NCBI RefSeq assembly: GCF_017545445.1
Contig: NZ_JAFWOM010000011.1
Span: 41,591-105,590 of the forward strand
Length of the DNA: 64,000 nt
Source: Fibrobacter sp.
GTDB taxonomy: Bacteria > Fibrobacterota > Fibrobacteria > Fibrobacterales > Fibrobacteraceae
Direction of reading: 5' to 3'
The position numbers were made by a program, and so were the translations under genes. This document shows, in pieces, positions 25,661 to 35,215 of this stretch; positions within the stretch are counted from its first letter, which is position 1, and each line of letters begins with the position of its first letter. The notes under the pieces were generated by a model, which saw only the letters and a program-made list of their open reading frames with translations, had not been told where the DNA came from and made no database searches.

Positions 25661-26563
25661 ATGCATAAATTCATCCCTGCTATTGTTTTCTTGTGGCTCT
25701 TAGCTTTGGCGACGCTAATCGCGTGCAGCTCCGCCAAAAATATGTCGTTGGATTCCTCTGCAGTCATCCCGACCACTGTGCCGGAATCTCATTCCTCAGC
25801 TGCCATCCCGGACGGAGCCTGTGCTGCCTGCACTGCCGACACTGCCAGCATTGAGCAAAGCCGAAGTGAGCAACGCCGGAGCATGCCAGAATCGGATTCC
25901 GCAGATTTTTTCCGCGACTTTCGCGATGGTCAAGTTTACAAGATAGTGACTGTAGGCAATCAAGTCTGGATGGCAAGAAACTTGAATTACGAAATGGCCG
26001 GTAGCTATTGTTATAAAAATAACGCGAGTAATTGCATGAGATATGGCCGCCTTTATACTTGGAATGCGGCAATGAATGCGTGCCCCGATGGCTGGCATTT
26101 GCCGACGTATGATGAATTGGTCTCGTTGATAGAAAATGCAAGTGGACAATTTTTGGCGGGAGGTGTGCTCAAGTCTAAGGGTGGCTGGAAAAAATGCCGT
26201 CATTGCGATATTGCGGATGATATGTACGGTTTTTCTGCACTTCCCACCGGTGTCATGAACGAAGACGGTTCTTTCGACAAAATATTTGAATATGTTTTTT
26301 TATGGAGTGCTACAGAAACCGAGTCTAACCAAATTCCATACATGGGTTTTGCGAATGTTTCTAGTGTCGCGATGCTGCTTTTGGGGAATAAAAATAAAGG
26401 TTTTTCCGTTCGTTGTGTTAAGGGAACTCCTTCAAAATCTGAGGGTCCCTTAAAAATGAATGACTTGGATCGACCGGGAATTAAATTTTACGACCTCCCT
26501 TTGACGGCGAATACTCCTACATTGAATGACGAAGAAATGAAAATATGGCTAGACGAATTATAA
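25661..26563 (+). CDS. FISUMP lipoprotein 4 (single unit)
   Basis: 300 residues. Signal peptide MHKFIPAIVFLWLLALATL with lipobox LIAC. A Ser/Ala/Cys-rich low-complexity spacer (residues about 25-80) precedes one FISUMP unit (about 85-262, starting FRDFRDGQVYKIVTVG). The unit reads WMARNLNYEMAG, has an additional C-x-x-C (KKCRHC) and lacks the GTD of the usual GTDDYGF. A non-repeat tail of about 38 residues follows, ending in acidic NDEEMKIWLDEL. It overlaps the next gene by up to 19 bp. It shares its leader and signal sequence with proteins 6 and 8. Confidence 0.88.
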   Translation: MHKFIPAIVFLWLLALATLIACSSAKNMSLDSSAVIPTTVPESHSSAAIPDGACAACTADTASIEQSRSEQRRSMPESDSADFFRDFRDGQVYKIVTVGNQVWMARNLNYEMAGSYCYKNNASNCMRYGRLYTWNAAMNACPDGWHLPTYDELVSLIENASGQFLAGGVLKSKGGWKKCRHCDIADDMYGFSALPTGVMNEDGSFDKIFEYVFLWSATETESNQIPYMGFANVSSVAMLLLGNKNKGFSVRCVKGTPSKSEGPLKMNDLDRPGIKFYDLPLTANTPTLNDEEMKIWLDEL

Positions 26564-29337
26564 TGCTTATTCTTTATGCCGTCGTGCTTATGACTCTCGC
26601 TGCGTGTGGTGCTTCTCGTAATGAAGTTAAAGCTGATAGCTGTGCCGCTGGCGACGGACTGTGTCTAGCTGAGTCTACGGAAATGCTTGTCGATCCTCGC
26701 GACGGACAAATTTACAAGACCGTGAAAATAGGCCATCAAATTTGGATGGCGGAAAATCTAAATTACGAAACTGCAAAAATTAGAAAAGCAAAAATCAATA
26801 TGTATTGTGATGATCAATTTGGAACCACGGATTGTAGCTTTTTTGCTGTGATGGGTACGAGTTTCTGCTATGATGACCACGTCAGTAACTGTGCTAAAAA
26901 TGGCCGTCTTTACATGTGGAACGCTGCAAAGGATGCATGCCCTGAGGGCTGGCACTTGCCCGATACTACCGAATGGAAAACTTTGTTTGCAACTGTTGGC
27001 GGAATGTCTGTAGCAGGCAATGTCCTAAAATCTACTTTCGATTGGAACTATGGCGGCCAAGGAACAGATAAGTATGGATTTTCGGTTTTACCCTCTGGAG
27101 CGATTCGCCTTGATGAATATCTTTATGGAGTGCCTATCGTTAATTATGATAAATATAGGACTGATAGGAATATTCCTTATGACTTTTTCGCAAAGAATGA
27201 ATATGCCGCTTTTTGGAGTTCTATAGAAAAAAACAAAGATAATGCCTATAGTGTTACTTTGTCGTATTACAGAGATGATGTGGGGTTAGAGGGTGATTAT
27301 AAAGGGAGTGGTTTTTCGGTTCGCTGTGTAAAAAATGAACCATCTTTCGAACTGCAAAATTCTTCGTCAAATTTGAAAACGTCGATGAAAAATGAAGAAT
27401 CCTCTTCTTCAGCAACTTTGTCCTCTTCCGTGAAATTCCCACCTTCGAATGTCCTTGAAGGTTCGTTTACGGATAAACGCGATGGCCGAAAATACAAAAC
27501 AGTGACTTTTTCTTGGCAAACTTGGATGGCCGAAAATCTGAATTATGATATTTTAGGTAGCTATTGCTTTGGAGATGATTCTAGCAAATGTGAAAAGTAC
27601 GGTCGCCTTTATACATGGGAGGCTGCGATGAATGCGTGCCCTGCGGGATCACATTTGCCGAGAATAGGTGAATGGAGGAGTTTGTTTAATGATGTGGGTT
27701 GGCCAGATGATGAAATTGTGCTTACTCCTAGTGGTACGGAGATTGTTTATGGAATGAATGATTCGTCCTTGGTGGGTAAGGTTTTAAAGTCAAAATCGGG
27801 ATGGCATGGCGGTGGCAATGGAACGGATGATTATGGATTCTCCGTTCTTCCTGCTGGTTTTAGATATGGTAATGATGGGGTTTATAGCGCTGATAGAAAT
27901 TTTGCGATTTTTTGGGACTCTGATTCCTTTTTGGAAAATAAAAAAGACGCGTCTGCAGTGATTTTGAGTTACTACCATGATAGGGTCGATATGTATAATG
28001 AATCGAAGGATATGGGATTATCGGTTCGTTGCGTTCTTGACGAAAGGCAGGTTGCAAAAGTTGTTTCGCCTTCAGATGTTATCAAGGGTACGCTTGTTGA
28101 TTCTCGCGATGGACGCAAATACAATACGGTCACAATTGGCACGCAAACTTGGATGGCCGAGAATTTGAATTACGGAACGGCCAATAGCTACTGTTTCAAC
28201 AATGACCCTGATAAGTGTGCTGCCTACGGTCGCTTTTATACTTGGGCTGCAGCGATGGATAGTGCTGGCGTTTTTGGCGTGAATGGTGAAGGGTGTGGTT
28301 ATAAATCAACTTGCAATCCGCTTGGGGTTTACCCTGTGCAAGGAGTTTGCCCTGTGGGTTTTCATTTGCCAACAACATATGAATGGAAAATCTTATTTTC
28401 TGCGGTGGGTGGAAAAATATCTGCCGGAAAAATGCTCAAATCAACGATGGGTTGGGAAAAGAATGGTTCAGATGATTATGGATTTTCTGCTATCCCTGTG
28501 GGGCGTTCGTCTTTTGAAAGCGGATTTTATTTCGAGAGCTCTATCGCTAATTTTTGGAGTGTTGATGACCATGGTGGTACGAATTCTGTGAGCCTGAATA
28601 ACGATGAGGATGCTCATATCAATAACGATGATGCTCGTAACCGGTATTCTGTCCGTTGCGTTAAAGACGAAAAATCAAAGCCGGGGTTTGTTCACCCTTC
28701 GAGCGTTGTGAAAGATAGTGTCATAGATTCCCGTGACGGACGAATTTATAAAACGGTCACCATCGGTTTGCAGACTTGGATGGCGGAAAATTTAAATTAC
28801 GATGTGCAGGGGAGTTTTTGTTATCTCGATAGCGTTGATTACTGTTCTAAATACGGTCGTTTTTATCCATGGAATATGACTAAGGATGTTTGCCTTGCCG
28901 GTTTTCATTTGCCGTCAAAATCGGAATGGGAAACGTTGATTGAATCTGCTGGCGGAGAAGAGTACGCTTATACATTGCTTAAATCTAGAATTGAAACGAT
29001 TGAAAAAGATTTATCTAGAAATGGAACAATTGGAAAAAATTTTTTATGGTATGGAAATGTTGCCGGTAGAGATGATTATGGGTTCACAGCCTTTCCTGTC
29101 GGATGCAGGTCTAGTGATGGAAATTTTGAAGAAGAAAATAAATATGTTGCAAGTGATGCTCATTTTTGGAGTTCTACAGAAAGCGATAGCCGCGATTCCG
29201 CATATTCTATGGATTTTAAACGTGATGTTGAGTGGTCTATAGAAGGAAGTTTTGCTGATTTTAAAAATGTTCTTCGAACACTCTTGAAACAACGAAATAA
29301 AAATTATGCCATGCCAGTCCGCTGTGTGAAAGATTAA
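26545..29337 (+). CDS. FISUMP repeat lipoprotein 5 (four units)
   Basis: 930 residues if the ATG at 26545 (MARRIIMLILYAVV) is used; I prefer it because the two Arg form a proper signal-peptide n-region. The ATG at 26563, overlapping the previous TAA, is the alternative. The lipobox is TLAAC. Units start near residues 48, 309, 518 and 727. Unit 1 has a long insertion with extra Cys before its Cys pair. A Ser-rich linker joins units 1 and 2; PPSNVLEGSFTDKRDG opens unit 2. Unit 3 has the long loop GEGCGYKSTCNP. It is translated from the same message as protein 4. Confidence 0.88.
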   Translation: MARRIIMLILYAVVLMTLAACGASRNEVKADSCAAGDGLCLAESTEMLVDPRDGQIYKTVKIGHQIWMAENLNYETAKIRKAKINMYCDDQFGTTDCSFFAVMGTSFCYDDHVSNCAKNGRLYMWNAAKDACPEGWHLPDTTEWKTLFATVGGMSVAGNVLKSTFDWNYGGQGTDKYGFSVLPSGAIRLDEYLYGVPIVNYDKYRTDRNIPYDFFAKNEYAAFWSSIEKNKDNAYSVTLSYYRDDVGLEGDYKGSGFSVRCVKNEPSFELQNSSSNLKTSMKNEESSSSATLSSSVKFPPSNVLEGSFTDKRDGRKYKTVTFSWQTWMAENLNYDILGSYCFGDDSSKCEKYGRLYTWEAAMNACPAGSHLPRIGEWRSLFNDVGWPDDEIVLTPSGTEIVYGMNDSSLVGKVLKSKSGWHGGGNGTDDYGFSVLPAGFRYGNDGVYSADRNFAIFWDSDSFLENKKDASAVILSYYHDRVDMYNESKDMGLSVRCVLDERQVAKVVSPSDVIKGTLVDSRDGRKYNTVTIGTQTWMAENLNYGTANSYCFNNDPDKCAAYGRFYTWAAAMDSAGVFGVNGEGCGYKSTCNPLGVYPVQGVCPVGFHLPTTYEWKILFSAVGGKISAGKMLKSTMGWEKNGSDDYGFSAIPVGRSSFESGFYFESSIANFWSVDDHGGTNSVSLNNDEDAHINNDDARNRYSVRCVKDEKSKPGFVHPSSVVKDSVIDSRDGRIYKTVTIGLQTWMAENLNYDVQGSFCYLDSVDYCSKYGRFYPWNMTKDVCLAGFHLPSKSEWETLIESAGGEEYAYTLLKSRIETIEKDLSRNGTIGKNFLWYGNVAGRDDYGFTAFPVGCRSSDGNFEEENKYVASDAHFWSSTESDSRDSAYSMDFKRDVEWSIEGSFADFKNVLRTLLKQRNKNYAMPVRCVKD

Positions 29338-29576
29338 GGGGTTTGGGCATGGGCTCTTGGGGTATGGGGTCGCTTGCTACATTGATGAGCTGGTTGGTGT
29401 GGTTCGACAGGCTCACCAACCTTTTGTCGAACCATGAGCTATGGGCAAAAGTAAAAAGAAACGCATCTGCAAAAAGATCCGCATAAGAGGATTCTGGAAC
29501 TACAGTTACTTTTTTATTGCTATTCAAGACTTTACTGGATCCTATCGGCTGACGCCTCCAGGATGACGATCCCAAC
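29338..29576. repeat. Post-FISUMP intergenic repeat segment with interleaved inverted repeats (copy c)
   Basis: Two overlapping inverted repeats, GGTTGGTG/CACCAACC (29392-29399 and 29414-29421) and GGTTCGAC/GTCGAACC (29401-29408 and 29426-29433), interleave so that an RNA could form a pseudoknot. Further on, GTAAAAAGAAACGCATCTGC matches the segment near 22085. No gene is supported in this stretch. Confidence 0.7.
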
Positions 29577-29627
29577 TTCCTACTGTTTACTAACCTCTAA
29601 CCACTAATCACTGACCTCTGATCTCTA
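29577..29627. repeat. Heptamer repeat tract (ACTAACC type)
   Basis: TTCCTACTGTTTACTAACCT, CTAACCACTAATCACTGACC and TCTGATCTCT stand in 7-bp steps, ending about 17 bp before the promoter element of FISUMP protein 6. Confidence 0.75.
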
Positions 29628-29643
29628 TTTTCCAGCCGCCTCT

Positions 29644-29681
29644 TATTTTGTATATTACCTTCATAAACGAACGACGTATTT
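29644..29681 (+). promoter_or_regulatory. Promoter and conserved leader of FISUMP protein 6
   Basis: TATTTTGTATATTA (29644-29657) with the same 23-nt leader as before protein 4 (CTTCATAAACGAACGACG from 29659), leading straight to the ATG at 29682. Confidence 0.6.
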
Positions 29682-31712
29682 ATGCATAAATTTATCTCTA
29701 CTTTTGTTTTCATGTTGCCTTTTGCGTTGGCGATGCTTGTCGCTAGCAGCTATGCCCAAAATATGTCGTCGGATCTTTCGGCAGTCACGACCCCAGTGCC
29801 AGAATCAGATTCGTTGTCTAGGCACTCTGACAGCTTCAGAGAAACTATGAAATTTGTAACCGACCCTCGTGACGGGCGGCGTTACAAGATTGTGCAAATC
29901 GGTTCGCAAACTTGGATGGCTGAAAATCTGAACTACGCGACACCAAACAGCTATTGTTATAAGGATGTTTCCGATAGTTGTACTAAATACGGTCGCCTTT
30001 ATACTTGGGCTGCCGCGATGGATAGTGCTGAAATTTTACGTACAAGTGGCTATGAATGTGGTTATGATAGAAAATGTCCTTTGATAAGACAAGTGCAAGG
30101 TGTATGCCCAGATGGTTGGCACTTGCCGATGCGAAATGAATGGCTTGACTTGATTAAAGAAGTGGGCGGTGCGTCTATAGCGAATAAAGTTCTCAAATCG
30201 AAAACGGGTTGGCTTGGCATCGGTAATGGAACCGATGATTACGGCTTTTCGGCACTCCCTGCTGGTGACGTGGATTTGGACAATCGTTTTCTCATTGGCA
30301 ATGACGGCGTTTTTTGGAGTTCAACGGAAATCGGAATTTTTGATGCCTATTACATGGGCTTGGAACATAATAAAGTCGATGTTAAAAGTATCTCGAAAAC
30401 ACGCGGCTTTTCTGTGCGTTGCATAAAGAATGTAGATGGTGGAGAAAGCGGACGTTCTCCTTTGTCTTTTCGGTCGAATCCTCATGGTGAACCCCAAAAA
30501 GGAAGGGAATATTGGCGTAGGCCTGTTCAGCCAGACAGCGTTATTGTAGGTTCGTTTAAAGATTCTCGTGACGGACAAACTTATGGAACTGTGACGATTG
30601 GTTCGCAGGTTTGGATGTCTGAAAATCTGAATTATGACATCGGGGATAGTTATTGTTCTGACAAAGATAATGGTTGCAATAAATATCGAGGATGTTGCTA
30701 TAAATGGGAAGACGCTAACGATGTCTGTCCTGTGGGTTGGCGCTTGCCGACTGAAGCGGATTGGGATACTTTATTTGAATCTGTGGGAGGAAAAAATACG
30801 GCAGGTTATGTGCTTCGGTCAAGGAATGGATGGACGGCGAATGAGTGGCTTTATAATGAGTGGTTTTATAGTAATGGCTCGGATGATTATGGTTTTACGA
30901 TGATTCCTACTTTTGATTCCGAAGCGAAGTTTTGGATTTCATCGGAACGCTATTTTATGAATTTTTCCAATTATTTGTCCACATGTTGCAATATAGGCAA
31001 TATAGACAAAAGAAAAGCTGAATACGAAAAAATTTCTGTGCGCTGCATCAAAGGAAATGGAACTTCTCACTCGAAATCTAAAATACGCCGCAAAAAGAAG
31101 GCTCGATCTTCAGCGGATTTCCCACCTTCGAAAGTTGTTAAGGATACCTTTGTTGATTTTCGCGATGGACAAACTTACAAAACGGTAACTATCGGCAAGC
31201 AGACTTGGTTTGCGCAGAACTTGAACTATATAACACCTGATAGCTACTGTTATGAAGATAATGTAAACAACTGTGCTAAATATGGACGACTCTACAAAAA
31301 AGAAATCGCGAAAAATGCTTGCCCGAACGGTTGGCATTTGTCAACGACAGATGAATGGAAGTCGTTGGTGAATGCTGTAGGCGGCTCGTCGGTGGCGAGG
31401 TTAAAACTTAAGGCTACCGAAGGATGGTATAATAACAATGGAACGGACGATTATGGTTTCTCGGTGCTTCCAGCGGGTAAACGGGATGGAGGGGGCGGCT
31501 ATGATGGGGGGCGTATCGAATCATTTTTTATTACTTGCTGTTATGATGATGTGAAATTCGATTATGTCTATACCTATGACATATTTAACAGTCCCTATAG
31601 CCGCTTCTATGACGGAGGGAATGCGTATTCTGTTCGTTGCGTAAAGAATAATGGTGAAACCATAGAATCGTCTTCGTCGAAAGCTCCTGCTTCTTCAAGT
31701 TCTAAACATTAA
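29682..31712 (+). CDS. FISUMP repeat protein 6 (three units, lipobox lost)
   Basis: 676 residues. The signal region MHKFISTFVFMLPFALAMLV aligns with the lipoproteins 4 and 8, but the lipobox Cys (TGC) is a Ser (AGC): LVASSYAQ in place of LIACSSAK. A signal-peptidase-I site after SSYA is now likely, so the protein may be released instead of anchored. Units start near residues 59, 292 and 490. Unit 1 has a long loop (YECGYDRKC), unit 2 has the variant NKYRGCCYKW in place of KYGRLYTW, and unit 3 opens with PPSKVVKDTFVDFRDG and reads TWFAQNLNY. The tail is Ser-rich (ESSSSKAPASSSSKH). Protein 7 starts 29 bp later. Confidence 0.88.
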   Translation: MHKFISTFVFMLPFALAMLVASSYAQNMSSDLSAVTTPVPESDSLSRHSDSFRETMKFVTDPRDGRRYKIVQIGSQTWMAENLNYATPNSYCYKDVSDSCTKYGRLYTWAAAMDSAEILRTSGYECGYDRKCPLIRQVQGVCPDGWHLPMRNEWLDLIKEVGGASIANKVLKSKTGWLGIGNGTDDYGFSALPAGDVDLDNRFLIGNDGVFWSSTEIGIFDAYYMGLEHNKVDVKSISKTRGFSVRCIKNVDGGESGRSPLSFRSNPHGEPQKGREYWRRPVQPDSVIVGSFKDSRDGQTYGTVTIGSQVWMSENLNYDIGDSYCSDKDNGCNKYRGCCYKWEDANDVCPVGWRLPTEADWDTLFESVGGKNTAGYVLRSRNGWTANEWLYNEWFYSNGSDDYGFTMIPTFDSEAKFWISSERYFMNFSNYLSTCCNIGNIDKRKAEYEKISVRCIKGNGTSHSKSKIRRKKKARSSADFPPSKVVKDTFVDFRDGQTYKTVTIGKQTWFAQNLNYITPDSYCYEDNVNNCAKYGRLYKKEIAKNACPNGWHLSTTDEWKSLVNAVGGSSVARLKLKATEGWYNNNGTDDYGFSVLPAGKRDGGGGYDGGRIESFFITCCYDDVKFDYVYTYDIFNSPYSRFYDGGNAYSVRCVKNNGETIESSSSKAPASSSSKH

Positions 31713-31741
31713 ATAATCGACTCGTTCACGGATTTTTGAAA

Positions 31742-33619
31742 ATGAAAAATATTATTCTGAAATATCTTGTTTGTTGCCTAGCTTTCGTGATGCTTGTCGC
31801 TTGCGGCTCTGTAAGGAAAGATCTGTCTGGAGAGGCCTCTTCGCCTGCTGAAAAAGAAATCGAACTTGATGGATATTTGATGGATGTTCGCGACGGTCAC
31901 ATTTACAGAACTGTTAAAATTGGCGACCAAATTTGGATGGCTGAAAATCTGAATTACAATGTGAAAGGTAGCGAGTGCCTAGATGGCAATGATAGCAATT
32001 GCGTTAAATATGGTCGTCTTTATTCGTGGTATGAGGCGACGGATTGTTTTGAGGGACACTGTAATTTGACTTATCCTGTGCGAGGGGCTTGTCCTGAAGG
32101 CTTTCATTTGCCAACAATAGACGAGTGGAAAGCTTTTTTATCCGTAACGCATGTGGATTCAATGAGCGCTCCTCTTAAATCTAGGGTGGGCTGGAAGGAT
32201 TTCGTATGTGATTTTGATGATTATTGTGTAATTGCCGAAGTGGGCGGGACGGATGATTATGGTTTTGCTGTACTTCCATCTAATGGTTGGTTCTATGGTG
32301 CGGATTTTTGGAGCTCTTCTGATATTTTTTATCAGATTAAAGCTTATAGTTTGCATATAGACGATCGTATTTTCGTTAGTGGATCAATGATGTTTCAATC
32401 GCTTTCTATTCGCTGTGTTAAAGACGACTCTTGGAGCAATTCGACAAGGCCCAAGATTGGTTCCATGACAGATCCGCGTGATGGTCAAACGTACAGGACG
32501 GTGCATATTGGCTCGCAGACTTGGATGGCTGAAAACTTGAACTATGAGACTGAAGACAGTTATTGCTGGTGGGGATGGAGTAATTCCGTTTGTACCGAAT
32601 ATGGACAAGGCCCTTGTATCAAATATGGACGTATTTACTCGTGGAACGATGCGAAGGATGCGTGTCCGTCGGGGTGGCGTTTGCCGACTCCGATGGAGTG
32701 GTATGCCTTGTTTTCTGAGGTGGGGGGGCTACAGGCGGCGAGTAGGACTCTTAAATCTACATCAGGTTGGGATGACGGTGAAAATGGTACGGATGATTTT
32801 GGATTTACAGTAATGGCTACGCCAAGAACGTACAGTGGAACCGATGCGATTCTTTCGGATAATTATGACGTTGCTGCGAGTTTTTGGACTTCTGCGGAAC
32901 TTGATTCCGGTCGTGCGTATAAAGTGTGTTTTGATGAAGATATGGTGAATGTTTATTCTAAGACCGCTTTGGAATCTTCAATTCGCTGCGTTAAAGACGA
33001 ACAAGTGCGTAATGTTGTCACACCGGCCACAATGCTGGAGCTAGATTCAAACCGAGTATTGCCCAAGAGTCATTTGGCAGGGGTCAAGCTTGATTCCATG
33101 ACCGACTCTCGTGATGGTCAAAAGTACAGAACAGTGCGTATTGGATCGCAGACTTGGATGGCAGAAAATTTAAATTTCGAAACGGAGGACAGCTACTGCT
33201 ATGGAAATGATTCGAGTAAATGTGCTAAATACGGTCGTTATTATAAAGGAAATATAGCGATGGAAATTTGTCCTGTAGGTTGGCACTTGCCCACGCTAAT
33301 GGAATGGGAACAGCTTTTCTTCGCTGTCGGAGGACAATTCACGGCAGGTAATAAGCTGAGATCCACCGCTGGCTGGAATGATGGTAAAAATGGTACGGAC
33401 GATTACGGCTTTTCCGCATATCCTATGGGTTATTTAACAAGTGAAGAAAAAATTTTCGGTGCGGGTTCTAGTGCGAGTTTTTGGAGCTATACTGTAATTG
33501 GTGATAAATTAGTGCATTCGGTGGAGTTGAAAAGTGATGATGCAAATGTTTTCGTGAACGGCGACGATGCCAAAGTAATAAAAAAAATTGCGTTATCAGT
33601 CCGCTGCGTGAAGGATTAG
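31742..33619 (+). CDS. FISUMP repeat lipoprotein 7 (three units)
   Basis: 625 residues from ATG 31742 (MKNIILKYLVCCLAFVMLVAC), lipobox LVAC; a TTG six bases earlier is in frame but unlikely. Units start near residues 47, 241 and 452. Unit 1 has an intermediate loop with one added Cys pair (DCFEGHCNLTYPVRGACP), unit 2 an insert with Cys before GPCIKYGRIYSW. The linker between units 2 and 3 carries no Ser run. It is probably co-transcribed with protein 6 and ends with SVRCVKD followed by a TAG. Confidence 0.88.
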   Translation: MKNIILKYLVCCLAFVMLVACGSVRKDLSGEASSPAEKEIELDGYLMDVRDGHIYRTVKIGDQIWMAENLNYNVKGSECLDGNDSNCVKYGRLYSWYEATDCFEGHCNLTYPVRGACPEGFHLPTIDEWKAFLSVTHVDSMSAPLKSRVGWKDFVCDFDDYCVIAEVGGTDDYGFAVLPSNGWFYGADFWSSSDIFYQIKAYSLHIDDRIFVSGSMMFQSLSIRCVKDDSWSNSTRPKIGSMTDPRDGQTYRTVHIGSQTWMAENLNYETEDSYCWWGWSNSVCTEYGQGPCIKYGRIYSWNDAKDACPSGWRLPTPMEWYALFSEVGGLQAASRTLKSTSGWDDGENGTDDFGFTVMATPRTYSGTDAILSDNYDVAASFWTSAELDSGRAYKVCFDEDMVNVYSKTALESSIRCVKDEQVRNVVTPATMLELDSNRVLPKSHLAGVKLDSMTDSRDGQKYRTVRIGSQTWMAENLNFETEDSYCYGNDSSKCAKYGRYYKGNIAMEICPVGWHLPTLMEWEQLFFAVGGQFTAGNKLRSTAGWNDGKNGTDDYGFSAYPMGYLTSEEKIFGAGSSASFWSYTVIGDKLVHSVELKSDDANVFVNGDDAKVIKKIALSVRCVKD

Positions 33620-33715
33620 GGGTATGAGGTCGCTTCGCTTGAGGTCACCTTGCTTTGCAAGGGTTTGGGCATTTCTAATTACAATTGCTCATACCCCATA
33701 CCCTGTAGTTAATTT
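33620..33715. repeat. Post-FISUMP intergenic repeat segment (copy d)
   Basis: GTATGAGGTCGCTTCGCTTG, CCTTGCTTTGCAAGG and CTAATTACAATTGCTCATAC match the segment after protein 3 (25390-25470) in the same order, and CATACCCCATACCC follows. No coding sequence is supported. Confidence 0.7.
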
Positions 33716-33791
33716 CTACTGCCTACTGTTTACTAACCACTAACCACTAACCACTAACCACTGACCACTAACCACTGACTAATGACAACTG
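33716..33791. repeat. Heptamer repeat tract reaching the leader of protein 8
   Basis: At least eight 7-bp units (CTAACCA repeated, then CTGACCA, CTAATGA) end only a few bases before the conserved leader at 33795. In the equivalent place upstream of proteins 4 and 6 stands the TATTTTGTATATT promoter box, which is absent here. Confidence 0.8.
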
Positions 33792-33794
33792 TTT

Positions 33795-33817
33795 CTTCAT
33801 AAACGAACGACGTATTT
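33795..33817 (+). promoter_or_regulatory. Conserved leader of FISUMP protein 8 without the promoter box
   Basis: The 23-nt leader CTTCATAAACGAACGACG... is the same as at 25638 and 29659, but the upstream TATTTTGTATATT is replaced by heptamer repeat (GACAACTGTTT). Transcription of protein 8 may therefore depend on another promoter or on read-through. Confidence 0.55.
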
Positions 33818-35113
33818 ATGCATAAATTCATCCCTGCTTTTGTTTTCACGTTGTTTTTTGCGTTGGCGATGCTTGATGCATGCAGTACCGCTAAAAATAT
33901 GTCGTCGGATTCTTCCGCTGCCATCCCAGCTGTAGATTCTTCCGTTGTCATCCTGGACGGAGCTTGTGCTGCCGACGCTACTTGCACTGAGCAAAGCCGA
34001 AGCATTCCGGAATCGGCTTCCGCAGATTTTGTCTGTGACATCCGTGATGGTCAAGTTTACAAGACGGTGAAAATCGGCTCGCAAACGTGGATGGCAGAAA
34101 ACTTGAATTATGAAACGGAGAATAGCTACTGCTATGACGATCGCATGAGTAATTGCCTTCAATATGGCCGCCTTTACACATGGAATGCTGCGGTAGAGGC
34201 ATGCCCTGCTGGGTATCATTTGCCAGATACGGCAGAATGGAATACTTTGATTGATGAATTGGGCGGAGAGACTATAGCTGCATTGTCGCTAAAGTCAAAA
34301 TCGGGATGGTATATTGATTGGCGATCCCCTCATGGAAATGGGTCGGATTCTTCTGGATTTTCAGGACTTCCGGCGGGTATGCGAAGTGATGAAGGCGATT
34401 CTGTTTATTTAGATATGGAAAATTCAGCGTTTTTTTGGAGTTCTACTGATATTATTTCATCTTTTGCGTATGGAATGAGTTTGGATAAAAACTTTATTCT
34501 GGATGAGAGACGCAAGAAAAATGCATACTCCGTACGTTGCATTAAGGGTGAAAAACGTGAGAATGACGCTGTCTCTTCTAAGTTGATAGGTGATTTCCTC
34601 ACTGACTCCCGCGATGGTCAATCGTACAAAATTGTAAAAATCGGCACGCAGACTTGGATGGCTCAAAACCTCAATTACGAAACAGAGAACAGTGATTGCT
34701 TTAATGACCGTGCGGTTAATTGTGCAGAATATGGTCGTCTATATACTTGGAGTGAAGCTATGAAAGTTTGCCCTGCTGGATATCATTTGCCCGATACCGT
34801 AGAATGGAAAACTTTATTTGCAACAGTGGGCGGCCAAGCTGTTGCTGGGAAATCGCTTAAGGCTCAAACGGGATGGCTTGGGAATGGCAACGGTATAGAC
34901 TCTTTCGGATTCAACGCTCTCCCTGCTGGTGAAAAAGATTTTTGGGGAGATTACGGAGTCGGTGACAAATACGCGTATTTTTGGAGCTTTGCACCAGAGG
35001 ATTCTGCCCATGTCTATTACACGCAATTGATTTCGAATCGAGACGATGCGAATCTGTTAGATGACGAGAAAAACGAAATGAGAAAACTCTCGGTCCGCTG
35101 CGTGAAGGAGTGA
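33818..35113 (+). CDS. FISUMP repeat protein 8 (two units)
   Basis: 431 residues. Signal peptide MHKFIPAFVFTLFFALAM with a degenerate lipobox LDAC: Asp at -2 is unusual, so lipidation is uncertain. A Ser/Ala/Cys spacer like that of protein 4 follows (VVILDGACAADATCTEQSRS). Units start near residues 72 and 261; both are of the short-loop type. Unit 2 reads WMAQNLNYET. The DNA around the signal and spacer is clearly homologous to genes 4 and 6. It ends SVRCVKE followed by TGA. Confidence 0.86.
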   Translation: MHKFIPAFVFTLFFALAMLDACSTAKNMSSDSSAAIPAVDSSVVILDGACAADATCTEQSRSIPESASADFVCDIRDGQVYKTVKIGSQTWMAENLNYETENSYCYDDRMSNCLQYGRLYTWNAAVEACPAGYHLPDTAEWNTLIDELGGETIAALSLKSKSGWYIDWRSPHGNGSDSSGFSGLPAGMRSDEGDSVYLDMENSAFFWSSTDIISSFAYGMSLDKNFILDERRKKNAYSVRCIKGEKRENDAVSSKLIGDFLTDSRDGQSYKIVKIGTQTWMAQNLNYETENSDCFNDRAVNCAEYGRLYTWSEAMKVCPAGYHLPDTVEWKTLFATVGGQAVAGKSLKAQTGWLGNGNGIDSFGFNALPAGEKDFWGDYGVGDKYAYFWSFAPEDSAHVYYTQLISNRDDANLLDDEKNEMRKLSVRCVKE

Positions 35114-35215
35114 TGAATGCCTCACTCATTCGATTGACACACTTTTTCTTTAATATTTATTTGAAATCTTGTGCTATAAGTATTTATATTGTTTTTATAA
35201 ATAAAGAATATGCTT

